A stretch of 64,000 nt of DNA from Mya arenaria (GCF_026914265.1 NC_069135.1:60378738-60442737); one strand, 5' to 3'; counted from the stretch's first letter, positions 13,501-24,066 are shown. Program-made: numbers and translations. Notes: a model not told the origin generated them from the sequence alone.

Positions 13501-16500
13501 CACTATTACTTAAAATAGAAAAATTGTCAAAGTCACTGTTACTTAAAATAGAAAAATGGTTTCTGCCCAATTACTTTAGTTAGCATTGACCGATATTGAT
13601 GAAACTTGGTGTGTATGTAGCTTATGTACAGAGCTAGCTTGGGATTGCTTTTGAGGGGGGTGGGGCTAAGGTCAAGGTCGCCTGTTACTAAAAACAGAAA
13701 AATGGTTTCTGCCCAATAACATAGGTTAGCATTGATAGATATTGATGAAAATTAGTGTGTAGGTAGCTTATGTGAAGAGCTAGCTTGGAATTGCTTTTGA
13801 GTGGGGAGGGGCTAAGGTCAAGGTCACTATTACTTAAAATAGAAAAATGGTTTCCGCCCAATAACTTTAGTTAGGTTTGTCAGATATTGATGAAACTTGG
13901 TGTGTAGGTAGCATATGAAGAGCTAGCTTAGGATTGCTTTTGAGTGGGGAGGGGCTACGGTCAATGTCACTGTTACTTGAAATAGAAAAATGTTTTTTGC
14001 CAAATAACTTTTGATAGCATTGATAGATATTCATTAAACTTGGTGTGTGGGTAGCTTATGTAAAGAGCTAACTTGGGATTGCTTTTGAGGGGGGTGGGGC
14101 TAAGGTCAAGGTCACTGTTACTAAAAATTTGAAAATGGTGTCCGCCCAATAACTTTAGTTAGCATTGATAGATATTGATGAAACTTGGTGTGTAGGTAGC
14201 TTATGTACAGAGCTAGCTTGGGATTCCTTTTGAGGGGGGGTGGGATCAAGGTCACTGTTACTAAAAATAGAAAAATGGTTTCTGCCCGATAACTTTAGTT
14301 AGCATTGATAGATATTGATGAAACTTAGAGCGAAGGTAGCTTATGTGAAGAGCTAGCTTGGGAGGTGGGGTCAAGGTCACTGCCTAAAAATAGAAAAATG
14401 TTTTTCTGCCCAACAACTTAGTTAGAATTGATGGATAGTGATGAATCTTAGTGTGAATATAGCTTATATGAAGCTGCAGATTGAACTTGCTCATACAACA
14501 AATTAATTGGCTATAATTTCTGATTGCCCATAACAAAAACCTGGTTTCGGCGCATTGCGGCGCTTCTAGTTATCATATGCTTTCTGGTGGTTTAAAGTGT
14601 TTTGTCAGTGAAATGAAATCAATGTTTCACTGTTTGAAAGAGTGAAAATATTAAATTGATATTTTTCATTGTTTTGAAATCTTGGCCCAATCTCAAATTA
14701 AAATCAAACATTAATGTGCACAGGGCTGGGACAAAATTCAACGACGTCATTTCCAAAATGAAGGTACTGTGCATACAAATTAGCAAGATTTTCTAATAAA
14801 GTGTATTTAAATGACTTTTAACTCGAATTATAGGAATATAATGAAAAGAAAAATTGTTTGTTTCAGTGTAACATAGCAAAATACTTCACCTAGTGAACAC
14901 CAAAAGTGAATATTTCATGTATATTTTGGTGCTCACTTGTTAAAATATATTACAAGCTTATGCTGAAACACACAATTATCCTCAATATGTTTTTTGTTTA
15001 CATATTATTCTTCCATCTTTCATGTTTCTTTTATCAAATTTTTCCTGATGTGCAGTCTTCTTTTATTTTGAGCAAGGTTTTGTCATAGAACATGTATAAT
15101 TTATATATGTTTTTAAGTGTAAATTTTTACATATCATTGTTCATTTGGTTTATGTTGTAAGACAACTGAAAATGATGATAAAATTTTTGGGGCTGTATAA
15201 AAGAAGTGTCATATTATAACTTTAAATTACATACAATTTCCTTAAATAGAACCACTTCCTTAACTGTTTTATACCAAAAGGAAGAGTGTTTAAATCTTAA
15301 AATATATTCTACAATTAAAATATGTGAATATTTATTATGAAACATGAGTTTTTAAAAATAAAGACACCGTTTTAAAGAAATTTTCAAATATTTACACTGA
15401 TGTCGAGTAATATTTTAAAATTTTCTTAAGATGCTTTGTAAATAGGGCCCCTTTGTTATTATAAGCAATGAAATAATGAAAACAAGTTCTGATTATTTTA
15501 TAGGATAATTTGACATTGTTTTTAGTTTTGTCAATGAAGGTCAGGCAAGTTTGACATTAGACTCCACACAAATATACTGCAACATTCTTTAAGAGTATCT
15601 ATCCTTTGTTTCAATAAAAACTAATTAGTAAAATGTTCATCTCGTAGGTTCGTTTGGTATTGCTGTCAGCCTTATCAGTGACGGCCAGGAAAAGCTGAAC
15701 TTGGACTCCATACAGAAACGCTGTAACACCCAGATTAACACCTTACCAGGTATGCCATCAGATTTACTGTAAATTGCATTGATGATTTAACTCCCTTTAT
15801 CTCATGACAATGTTAAGGTATTGTCATAGCCTTGGTGTTGTTGTCATCAATATTGTTTATTGCCTCGATGTTGAAAAACATGAACCTTGGCCATAACTTT
15901 CGAGATATTTAAAGGAAACTTGATACACCTGTTGCCAGATACAATATGCACATGCAAAACAAGGCCCATAACTTTGACTGTAGTTATTGCTGAATAATCT
16001 ATTATAATGAAAAACAAAATATCAATGTTGGGGTTTGCTCTGCTCTGCTCATACATTTTCAATGCATTGAATTCACAGTCATTGTTTCCCCATAAATATT
16101 TATATGGTAAGATGTTCACTATTAAATTGTTCACTAATTAAAACTATTGAATGGGTCATTAGTCAACAGTAAATTGGCTGAAAGAAGTTCTTGAATTTTG
16201 AACTTAATATCACTATTTTGTTAATTACAGATCCCTTGCCAAGTGATCTTGCTCACCCTGATGGCCCTGTGTATCTGGATGACGTTGTCTCTGCTGAAAT
16301 CATCAACACTGACCTTACAAATTACAAGATTCAGACCTCTTCTGGGAAATTAAATGATACTGATACAACACATAGCATGAATTCGGCCAGCCCTAGAAAG
16401 CTAAATGTTACTGAACTTAGAATGGTTCTAGCTAGCCCTGAGAAACATGTGAGTGGTAGACCTGATAAGCAAAGCCAAAATGGAAATGAGGGAGAAACTG

Positions 16501-18761
16501 AAGAAGGATTGGATGATGATGATGATGATGATGAGTTTGAAAAAGATGGAACTTATGAAAATGGTTTAATTACAACAAATGGGGACATATGTGAACCTTA
16601 TGTTGAAGATGAAAATGACGAGATTTTAAATGCTGAAACTGACATTAAGTTACATTTTGAGATTGTGGGTGATAGATCAGATAAAAGCTCAACTTTAAGA
16701 TGTAAAGAAGATGCAGGAAAGAATGAAACTAATGATACAAAGGGAATGGCAAATGACACAGAAAGAGAATTGATCTTTGACATCAAAAAAACTGAATGTC
16801 TTAAAGAAACGCCAGTGCTAAGTGGTGTTAATAGACAAAAAAATGATGGGGCTAGTAGCTCTACTGGAACAAAAGAACAAACAGTCTTTTTTGAAAACAA
16901 AGCAGTCTCCTTTCAGAACCATTCATTAACATCTGTGATTAGAGAGAGACTGAACAACACATGTTCTTCTATGGAAAAGGTTAGATTGACAGATATATAT
17001 AAGTCAAACATAGGTTTTAAATCACTTAGAAAGTCGCATACTTATTCATCTGCAATAGAATCTTTGTTAGCATTTAGAAATGACGTGTCTGGAGTGAGTT
17101 CAGCTGTTGCAAAAGCGGATTCCTGTATCATTCCGAGATGTAAAGAAACCCACCCAGAGTTGGCAAAGCTGAAAGAAAACATTACTGAAATACAAGATAC
17201 ATTAAATGATGGATTTTCAGGTAGCAGGTCAGAAACTGTGAGACTCCTTGCTAAGAACAATGATATAAAAGAGGGTGAAGACTCAGGCGCTACTCACTTT
17301 GATGGACCCAACCAAATGAAGGTTGCAGTGGAGGAGCAAATAGAGATAACAAAGAACAGTTGTCAAAAATCTAGGATAGGCATTGAAGAGAATGATTCGA
17401 ACCAAACCCATAATGAGAGACATGTTGAAAAAACACAGCAAAGTTTGGAAAAAGCTAGTAAAGAAAATGTGATGATAGATAATATTGTTAGCACTGGTAA
17501 ATTTCGGGAATTGACAGTAGAAGAATGTTACAAGAAAAAAGTACATTTGCTAGAAACCAAACAAGAAATAGGTCCTGAAATATCTTCAACAAAGAATTTT
17601 ATGTCAAAGGAAAACAGACTGCGTTCTAATGGAATGCAGAAAAAAGAACAGAAGCCAAGGAGACAAAAGCAAGGCTACCATAACAAATTTGCCATCGGTT
17701 ATCTGCTTCAACAGCAAACAATGGAAGAGAAGGACGATGTTGAAGATGAAGTAAGTGCTGATGAGACACTTAAAGATTCTGAAGAAAATATAGAAGGTGG
17801 TTCTAAAGGCTCAGGTAGTACAGGGTCAGCAGCAAATTTAATAGATAAGCATACTAGAATAGTTGAAGATATAACACCAGATTTATCACCTGAGAAAGAA
17901 ATTTGTCCATTAAAAAGAAATGAATTTGCAGAAACTCTGTCAAGCTTTAAACAAAGTCTGGATGAAGTTAAAGGTATCCAAGACTTGAAGAGTACTGAGC
18001 TAGTTGCTGAAACAAAGGGTTGCTTTCACCAAAAAGATGATGATTTGTTAACTAGCTCTAAAGAGCCTAATGACGAAACAAATGGTGTTTTCAAGCTCAA
18101 CGATGATGATTTATATACTAGCTCTGATGATTCAAGTGATGATTCAAGTGACGATTCAATGTCTTCAAGTGATGAATCTGATTCTGAAAGGGAATACAGA
18201 AATGAAATCAAATCATTAATGTCCAAGAGACAAAACAGCACCTCAAGAAAGTCTCAATCATACACGGACAACAGCCAGCATGATGACAAGTGTTATTCAA
18301 AAGTATCTGTTAATGGTAAGTCATTTGTACTAACAAAAGAAAACAAGAAAACTCAGCCTAAGGAAAGTCAAATTGGAAACCATCTCACAAATGGTGGTAA
18401 TTATTTATGCAGGGCAAAAAGAGAAACAACAAGGGATTCTTATCAGGAGAAAATGGAAACTTGGTATACGCAATTTCAAGAGTGGCAAAAGTTGTATCAA
18501 ACACCTGACCCGAACATCACAGCCAGAAGTCATTCTCATTTTGATTACAGACAAAATCCATACTATTATCAACATCATCACCATCAATTCTATAATCCCC
18601 AGATGCAGTTTTATAGCCCATATCAGAGTGGTCGTGGTGGAGGTGCATTTCACCATCAGTCAGATAACTGGAAAGGTGCAAGTTTCAATGATCAGAATCA
18701 GTATATAAAGCAAATGTGTAGACAACCCAAGCCTGTGGTCAAGAAAAAGAAAGAAATGTGA
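2177..18761 (+). CDS. DDX20: DEAD-box RNA helicase DDX20 (Gemin3), 10 exons
   Basis: ATP-dependent RNA helicase; in animals Gemin3 is a core part of the SMN complex that assembles spliceosomal snRNPs. Exons: 2177-2360, 4077-4171, 5219-5387, 8818-8929, 9455-9597, 10858-10996, 11825-11966, 12655-12760, 15648-15749, 16231-18761. All introns are GT-AG, and the total of 3,723 nt is divisible by three (1,240 aa). Motifs in order: Q motif GFERPSPIQ (42-50), Walker A AKSGTGKT (67-74), PTRE (99-102), TPGR, DEAD (172-175), SAT (203-205), LVFSN (273-277), STDL-TSRGID across the exon 7/8 junction, HRIGRAGR (355-362). The [19 protein letters not shown] segment is characteristic of DDX20. The last exon encodes a low-complexity acidic tail of about 840 aa. 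The human protein is about 824 aa, so this one is long. Start chosen as the first ATG in frame before the Q motif. Confidence 0.93.
2361..4076 (+). other. DDX20 intron 1
   Basis: 1.7-kb AT-rich intron with donor GTAAGA and acceptor TTTCAG. It contains a possible frameshifted fragment of a zinc-finger/hAT-type gene near 3268-3475 and, near 3940-3990, two short direct repeats around CTTTTTCCCAAAA. Nothing else recognisable. Confidence 0.6.
3268..3476 (+). pseudogene. Possible frameshifted ZNF862-like / hAT-related fragment
   Basis: The frame from ATG 3268 reads [13 protein letters not shown], reminiscent of N-termini of ZNF862-like, hAT-derived proteins. After apparent frameshifts, other frames contain TFQQKWLNP followed by a short segment with two Cys pairs (ECSCYVNC), like the start of the TTF-type zinc finger in that family. 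Frames change at least twice and the region ends in a stop, so this would be a decayed insertion inside DDX20 intron 1. The match is short and from memory of the family pattern. Confidence 0.3.
4112..4400 (+). repeat. 70-bp tandem repeat derived from DDX20 exon 2 and its splice donor
   Basis: Four full copies (4112-4181, 4182-4251, 4252-4321, 4322-4391) and a 9-bp partial copy. The first copy is the real 3' end of exon 2 (60 bp) plus the first 10 intron bases. Copies 2-4 repeat the same coding segment and a donor (GTTAGT instead of GTAAGT) inside intron 2 with only a few substitutions. The unit ends coincide with a 9-bp near-repeat (ACGTGTGTG in the exon, ACATGTGTG in the intron), suggesting slippage. 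Reading through the first donor reaches a TGA at 4223, so use of a later donor would truncate the protein. Confidence 0.93.
4479..4505. repeat. AT microsatellite
   Basis: A run of TA dinucleotides in DDX20 intron 2. The rest of the intron to 5218 is unremarkable AT-rich sequence. Confidence 0.9.
5440..5530 (+). mobile_element. tRNA-derived SINE-like head
   Basis: TGGCTCAGAAGG resembles a pol III A box and GGTTCGATGCC matches a B box about 35 bp downstream, the spacing of a tRNA. Pairing in the anticodon arm is imperfect, so this is a tRNA-derived repeat in DDX20 intron 3 rather than a working tRNA. Confidence 0.55.
6203..7682 (+). mobile_element. Tandem-core element (pearl/Helentron-like), family 1, in DDX20 intron 3
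   Basis: Begins TTTTTAGCTCGACTACTCGAAG and ends in a GC-richer tail with GGAATAGTCGAGC, then a hairpin (CTGTC / GACAG) and TCTTGTT. The start GCTCGACTA and the tail TAGTCGAGC are short inverted repeats. Between them lie about eight copies of a roughly 178-bp unit, each marked by CTGGTTAAGGTTTTGC and ending in a conserved TTTATTATTCGACTTAGAAATT block. The same element recurs at 28,291-29,642. Short subterminal inverted repeats, a tandem core and a 3' hairpin without coding capacity recall bivalve pearl elements and Helentron-associated non-autonomous elements. The family name is inference. Confidence 0.75.
7683..8817 (+). other. Remainder of DDX20 intron 3
   Basis: AT-rich intronic sequence ending in the acceptor TATCCAG before exon 4. 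I see no gene or clear repeat. Confidence 0.5.
8930..9454 (+). other. DDX20 intron 4
   Basis: Donor GTAAGG, acceptor TTTCAG. AT-rich, with no recognisable content. Confidence 0.6.
10566..10806. mobile_element. Possible foldback (MITE-like) element in DDX20 intron 5
   Basis: The left arm contains GTTCAGAACTTTATTAAAG and GTTAACAA. The right arm carries GTTAACAACGATCCAG and ends CAATGTTCTGAAC, so the outer ends GTTCAGAAC/GTTCTGAAC and inner GTTAAC blocks are inverted. The arms are imperfect. It occupies the 3' part of the 1.26-kb intron (9598-10857); the rest is plain AT-rich sequence. Confidence 0.4.
11682..11750 (+). pseudogene. Decayed copy of the 5' half of DDX20 exon 7
   Basis: About 70 bp in intron 6 that closely matches the beginning of exon 7 (11826 onward): GCGCAGACRTTAGCTGATG, then GTGTTAAACAGTAA and CAGCGTGTATAGCTGG are shared. 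In this copy the reading frame meets TGA where exon 7 has TGG. The copy lies exactly 144 bp upstream of the real exon. Intron 6 (10,997-11,824) otherwise shows no recognisable content. Confidence 0.88.
12507..12598. repeat. Long hairpin (inverted repeat) in DDX20 intron 7
   Basis: Two arms of about 45 bp around a 2-3 bp centre (GGAGTCCTTTGGACTCC), beginning CGGGGATATGAACG and ending CGTTCATACCCCG. There are a handful of mismatches. It is intronic, about 55 bp upstream of exon 8. It may be a snap-back element; no coding capacity. Confidence 0.85.
12768..12840 (+). repeat. First copy of a direct repeat in DDX20 intron 8
   Basis: The sequence just after the exon 8 donor (TGTGCAGTC, TTTTATTTTGAGCAA, GTTTTGTCAT, ACATGTATA) recurs at about 15,030-15,112 with small indels, on the other side of the family 2 element. 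The left copy ends abruptly at the element's start. Confidence 0.75.
12844..14571 (+). mobile_element. Tandem-core element (pearl/Helentron-like), family 2, in DDX20 intron 8
   Basis: Starts AACCAGGTTTTCAACGAAAACC and ends AAAACCTGGTTTCGGCGC, then a GC-rich hairpin and CTAGTT; AACCAGGTTTT and AAAACCTGGTT are exact inverted repeats. A G-rich leader (GGGCGGGCGGGCGTC) follows the 5' end. The core is about eleven units of roughly 145 bp marked by GAAAAATGGTTTCTGCCC and AAGGTCAAGGTCACTGTTAC; two units are about 178 bp because a 33-bp segment is doubled. No real reading frame. The terminal CTAG after a hairpin fits the CTRR end of Helitrons, but assignment is inference. Confidence 0.75.
15030..15112 (+). 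repeat. Second copy of the intron 8 direct repeat
   Basis: Diverged partner of 12,768-12,840, about 2.26 kb away in the same intron. Together with the exon 9 echo downstream it suggests old local duplication inside this intron. The rest of 14,572-15,503 is AT-rich with no recognised content. Confidence 0.7.
15504..15605 (+). pseudogene. Decayed copy of DDX20 exon 9
   Basis: Starting after TATAG, the first 62 bases align without gaps to the first 62 bases of exon 9 (15648 onward) with 41 identities by my count, including GACTCC and an equivalent AG acceptor. Similarity continues into CTGCAACA versus CTGTAACA. The frame is destroyed. It lies 144 bp upstream of the true exon, the same offset as the exon 7 copy. 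Confidence 0.65.
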
Positions 18762-19108
18762 AAATATTATTAAGAAGATTTCTATGAGAATACTGATATG
18801 CACATGTAATTTGAAGAGAAACAAGAATGGACATTTTACAAAGTGGGTTCTTATTGGGGTATTTGTCCCAGAAATGTTTTGATTTTTTGCTAAACATCTT
18901 CGTTACATTTAAATGAAAACTGTTGCTGCTATTCATAGATAACATCATTATATTTTAGCAATTTTATGGGTAGCAGGAATATCAAATAGCAATGAATGGG
19001 ATGCAACGTTAATTTAATGTAAATGAATTCCATTAACCCTAAAAAATGTCTGATATCATATACCTAAATTTTGCTTTTGTCATGCAATGTTTTATATTTT
19101 ATTATATC

Positions 19109-19114
19109 AATAAA
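19109..19114 (+). terminator. Polyadenylation signal of DDX20
   Basis: AATAAA about 350 bp after the DDX20 stop codon, with no earlier canonical hexamer seen in the 3' UTR. Cleavage would fall about 15-25 bp downstream. Confidence 0.65.
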
Positions 19115-19504
19115 ATGAGGTTGAAATCGAATCACGTTTTCGTCTTTCAATGCCATTGTTATTACAAAACAAATCCAGTTCAGAAATAAACTCATTCAAC
19201 CACCAGTGTACATGTTCAACACAGCTATACCTTCTGTTGAATCTCACAAACATTAGGTATTTTTTCTCTGATGATTGCAGTTGGCGTTGTGTTATTAACT
19301 ACATCAAAGATAAGGCATGGCCCATAGTTAATATAATGAAACGTATTTGTTACCGTCTTGATAGGCGGCCCCTGGTATTTTTTCTCAATTATTAGGCCAA
19401 TCTTGGGTATATGTAGATGCTATCTGTGATAATTTACACAATATTAAAAAGTCGACCAGGACAAAAAAAATAATGTGCCCGTATACTTCCTGGTTGTAGT
19501 CGTC

Positions 19505-19800
19505 TGATTTCTCTACGCTTGCTTCAAGGGAAAGTTTAAATACTGAACGAGAAAAACTCAAGTTTCTTCTCTTCTTTAAAATGAAAAATGGTTATACGCC
19601 AGATTATCTGTCGGGTTTGGTAACCCAGACAGTAGGACAAGCTTCAACAGGATCTCTTAGAAATTCATCCTGTCCAACATATCCAGTTTCCGAAACCGGC
19701 CATCCATGTATTTTAATGAATTCCTTCCTACTACAATACCAGCATTGACTTAGATTACCAAGATTAGGCAGAGTGTAAAAGCTGTTGCCGGTATTAAATC
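19505..19800 (+). pseudogene. C-terminal remnant of a CR1/L2-type LINE reverse transcriptase
   Basis: The forward frame reads LKFLLFFKMKNGYTPDYLSG, then LRNSSCP and, with one frameshift, NSFLPTTIP. The pattern 'FYKM-NG-P-YL ... LRNS ... SFLPSTI' is the usual C-terminal tail of CR1/L2-like LINE polymerases. There are stops and a frameshift and nothing of the catalytic domain, so this is a dead 5'-truncated insertion just past DDX20. Confidence 0.6.
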
Positions 19801-20166
19801 GAACCACTATTCGGATAAGCCAAAAACTCCTAAACCGCCTCCGCAACGATCGTTGTTCCCTGGATCATCATCTCTGTTTAAAGAATTACTTTCCCGTCAC
19901 TTTTAGGTAGATATGGGTAGGTGTGGGAATCTGGAGACTATGTACCACCTTTTCCTCTTTTGCCCTCTCTGCTTAGCAAAGGCAACATTTGCGCATAACT
20001 GCTCAATCTCTGACTGAGGTAACCCTCCGTTCATGTTTTATAAGGTGAAGGCACCCTCGATGCAAAACCAATAGCATTATGTTCGAGACAGTTCATCGTT
20101 TTATTTACATGTCAAAAGACATTGGAAACCAGTGATCGACTAGACCTACCCACATTCACAACACAT

Positions 20167-20241
20167 CTTGTTCTTCCTGTTTTCTCATACTTTATTATAT
20201 TTTTAAAATATAATACAGTATGAGAAAACAGGAAAAACAAG
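20167..20241. repeat. Near-perfect palindrome 1
   Basis: 75 bp with arms CTTGTTCTTCCTGTTTTC and its inverse, two mismatches by eye, and almost no loop (centre TTTTTAAAA). It would form a long cruciform or RNA hairpin. Confidence 0.9.
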
Positions 20242-20261
20242 ATTTAAGACATTTACGATTT

Positions 20262-20335
20262 GATTTTGAATAGGAGTGTCACTTTAATCGTATTAAAATT
20301 TTAATACGATTAAAGTGACACTCCTATTCAAAATC
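20262..20335. repeat. Perfect 74-bp palindrome 2
   Basis: Two 37-bp arms, GATTTTGAATAGGAGTGTCA onward to the centre TTAAAATTTTAA, inverted without mismatch or spacer. It starts 20 bp after palindrome 1. The surrounding sequence has no gene. Confidence 0.93.
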
Positions 20336-21130
20336 TATACACACACATATCAAACAAACACACATATTAAGTGATTAACTACTTATTAAATAATGCATTT
20401 ATGGAAAATATTAATAACTGATAACACGATTGTAACCGTGTGTTTAATAGCTGAAAACGCACAAATGTCAAATGATTGGTGAGTGCTAAAAGAATTAGTG
20501 CGATCGACCATCGTCTCATAAGGTAGAAATACCGTGTTTTCTGCCTTTTTCTTCCTAATTAAACTCGGTATCCTTCATAAGAACTATTGTTTTCGACATT
20601 TATCCATCCATTTTGGTATATTAAAACAATTGTATTAATTGTGGTTATCGTAATCTTATTTGGTAGTAAGAGTGCACCTTTAATCAATTTCTTAATAAAC
20701 ATTTGATTCTAAGATATAGGTAATTTACAATCAACTTCGAGTATCTGTGTTTAAAACATAGTTTAACATGAGCTTGATCATGATGATAGTAAGTTCATAA
20801 GTTAAACCGGTCTTAAATGCCATTTATAATGTTCATAGCAGGGAAAGGAACTTGATGAGTATATTTTTACCGTTCTTATCTTGAATTTTGAATTCGTATT
20901 TATAGTGAAATGTTGTTCATTTTTGCTCAATAAAATGTGTTTAAACCAAAGAATTCATGGCTTAAACCGTGAGACATCCGACACAATAAGACATATAACG
21001 CAAAGAGCCCCATATAGCCTGCTACAAATGAAACAAAACATTCAAGAAAATGACAAGGCTGTGCTCAATTCCGCCTGCTGATCTTTAAATATTAAAATGA
21101 AGTAATTAGGCCCCAAAAACTGAAAGACTA
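20336..21130. other. AT-rich intergenic stretch
   Basis: No gene, repeat or RNA that I can recognise. Short open frames such as 20,881-21,081 have no family features. Confidence 0.5.
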
Positions 21131-22376
21131 GTCTAATAAGGTCAACCACACATTGAATAACTGTACAAGCCTTTCAAATGCAACGTGACAAATGAGTAAT
21201 ATGATATAATATTTTATCGTGTGCGACATTCGCACACTGCTTGTATTTTAGAAGACAGTTAACTGACAGTTTATTTCTGTTTAAGTGTTCAATTTAATGC
21301 ATGTTAAATTTGACAAATGTCTTTGCTGAGAATCAGTTTAATTGACAGATAATTATATTAGAGTTAATTAGATTGATTACGTATTGTATGATATCGATGT
21401 GGTTAGATCATGATTTTGGTGCTTATTAACGTTTCCTTTGTAGTTTTTACTTTCATAAACCCAAATAGACACGTCTCCAACGTCGCCAGCATTTCAAGAA
21501 GAATGTTTTTTCTTTGTTCGAAGAATTAAGTGATCAGGAAAATGTTAAATTGATTTGAACATGTTCCATGAAATGATTGTCTTGACATTATGGCGTGGAA
21601 TTAACATTCATCGCATATATCATCTATTACGTCTTTGAAAATAATGTCCGTTAAGGACTCGATGTCTCTTAATTGACAAACACACTTGTAATCCATTTTT
21701 TGACTTGAGTACCTAGTAGCACTCGGACGTTGACTAATACATACATGTGAATATGCAATGCTTTTGATCATATATAACATTCAAAAATCATATCAAATAA
21801 ATATTTGAGTTAATACTAGTCTAGTGTTCTTCCAGAAATCGTATTCTTTGATATTATCAATGAAGGAAGCAAATAAAATTTGCTTACACTAATTAAAACT
21901 CATTTACAGCACCAGCATCTTAAATAACGCTAAATGGCGACCAAACCATCTACCAATTTCGAATTACTACAATTATATTATTTATAAAATTATTTTTTGA
22001 ATTTCGATTTGTTCACTCAAACGTTCCGAACCCAACCGTGTATAATTTCAAACACACTTCATACATGACTTAACATCAATGAAAATATTTGCGCACCACA
22101 CCGTATTTGGGCACTGCCACTTCTGCACCAGGCCATATTTATCATGAAGAATTTATTCCACCCATGAACAACAGTTCATCTGCAATGTAGACGTCAATAT
22201 GATATTACATTCGTGACATTGTTGTTGACAAGTTGTTACTAGTTGGCAACCCAGTTAAGCAATGAGCAATCAAATTTGTTGATTCTTATTCGTGTAAAAG
22301 TAACTTCATTGAATAATGTTCACATTAATTATTTAACCGATTTAAGCGTTTCAATCTGGCGTAAAACCCTTTTTGT

Positions 22377-24066
22377 GGTTGGACATAGAAGGCCGAGCAA
22401 TTGATAAAAAATTCGTATCAAATTCGTTTAATTAGTCATGCATTGTTTTTAGGCTGTATGCCGCTAGACCTGCATATTTTTATAACCGTATCTCGGAAAT
22501 CACAACGGCAGATTGACATAACATTTTTAACTTTTGGCGAATTAATGCGCGCAAGGGCGTATCAATCCCAGTGCGGTTAGAACTGCGGTGGTCACCTAAC
22601 TAATTTACCTTAACATTAACATCGAAAATACCTAGTAAGAAATCTGTTCTAATAGCTACGGACTGCGTTCTGCATATTAAGTAGCTTGCTTTGAATAGCG
22701 CTGTAATGAGTTTTCAAGCTATGTTATACGGTTAATATAGTTCAAATAAGCTGCGTTTTGCGTAATATAACGCAATTGAAATTGTAAAAAAACAATTATT
22801 TTAATATCGGCGAGATACAGAACGCAATATAAAAAGCAGAATTCGCAAATAGTTTCAAAATGAACGCGTACTGAATCAGATAAATGCATGTATAATGTAC
22901 CTTGGATTTTGCTTCGGCCGATACTATCTACAAGCGCATTGTAGTTAAGAATAGAATGTGGGTCATCGCATTCGGACAGGTTTATTCCCAGGAAATAAAT
23001 TCTGAGAAGTCGTTAAAACCCGACAAAAATATGCATCGTATTATTATGCAATTAAATGATAATTTAATAGGCGTAAAATATCAATTCATAATGCTTTAAA
23101 GAAATTATAATGCTTCATTTGATCCTACAATCAGTTTTTTTGGTGATTTTAGTTCATTCATACGTATATTTTCTATGTTTTAAATAGGCTATTACTTGAC
23201 ATTTTTTATTGATATTGTTAGTTTTTACTTGTGTTTGTAAAATGTGTGTCGCATGAAACCATTTTTTTTTTGTGTAAGTACACACTAACAATTATTTACC
23301 ATTACTTAATGGATATTATACACTTTTACCATTCAAATCAATTCGTGTAAAGCGTTGACAGGCTATCGACCTGCAACAATTTGTGTAATAGTCATCTAAA
23401 GCCGAATGAAGCGGAAAGTATATGAATTTTTCTCAGTTTGTCTCAGTAATTTCAATCCAATATCTTGAGCATGTAGCATAATGCATATGCATTTAAAAAA
23501 AGACAACTGATATAAACCTGTTCATTTTGTCCACGAGTGACATATGTTGTTGGCATTATTAAGGTACATGCACATCAAACATGCAGGGAATAAATAACAT
23601 GTGGGTGAATCGATCCAGAGGTATTTGGCGTTGTGGAAAGAAGCCTTAAACATAAACTTAATATGTTCAATGCATTTTGTTGGGATGCATTTGGTTAAGC
23701 TGGCATACCCTGGTAGTAAATTAAATACGCCTACGCCAAGTTTGAAGTGTAGAGTAGATTGTACTAAAATCCTTAATGCTTTATCCGTGGCAGTGCATTG
23801 TTTATGAAACCAAAGCTCCAAATAGTTGTATATGATATTGAGAATTACTCCATACCTTATAAGTTACTTTATGGCGTATTCTACATTTCAAGTGACTTAT
23901 TCTTCTTCACGATCTCATTGAGAATCAACATTTAACTCTAAAAGTTTTCGCAAAGGAAGTTATGAGCGAGTATATAATATCTTTAGATGTTTATGCATGA
24001 CTACACTCACAAAACGTTGCAGGCCGAAAGTCATTTAACGCTTTAAGCGCTTTGATTGTTGTATGA
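22377..24066. other. Segment present only in duplication copy 1
   Basis: About 1.69 kb between CCTTTTTGTGG and ATGCTGCAGG that has no counterpart at about 44,145-44,165 in copy 2. I see no terminal repeats or convincing coding frame, so whether it is an insertion here or a deletion in copy 2 is open. Confidence 0.65.

Noticed and set aside
22902..23821. Open frames of 65-99 aa in the segment specific to duplication copy 1
   Set aside because: Short, overlapping on opposite strands, with no domain features or codon pattern suggesting a gene.
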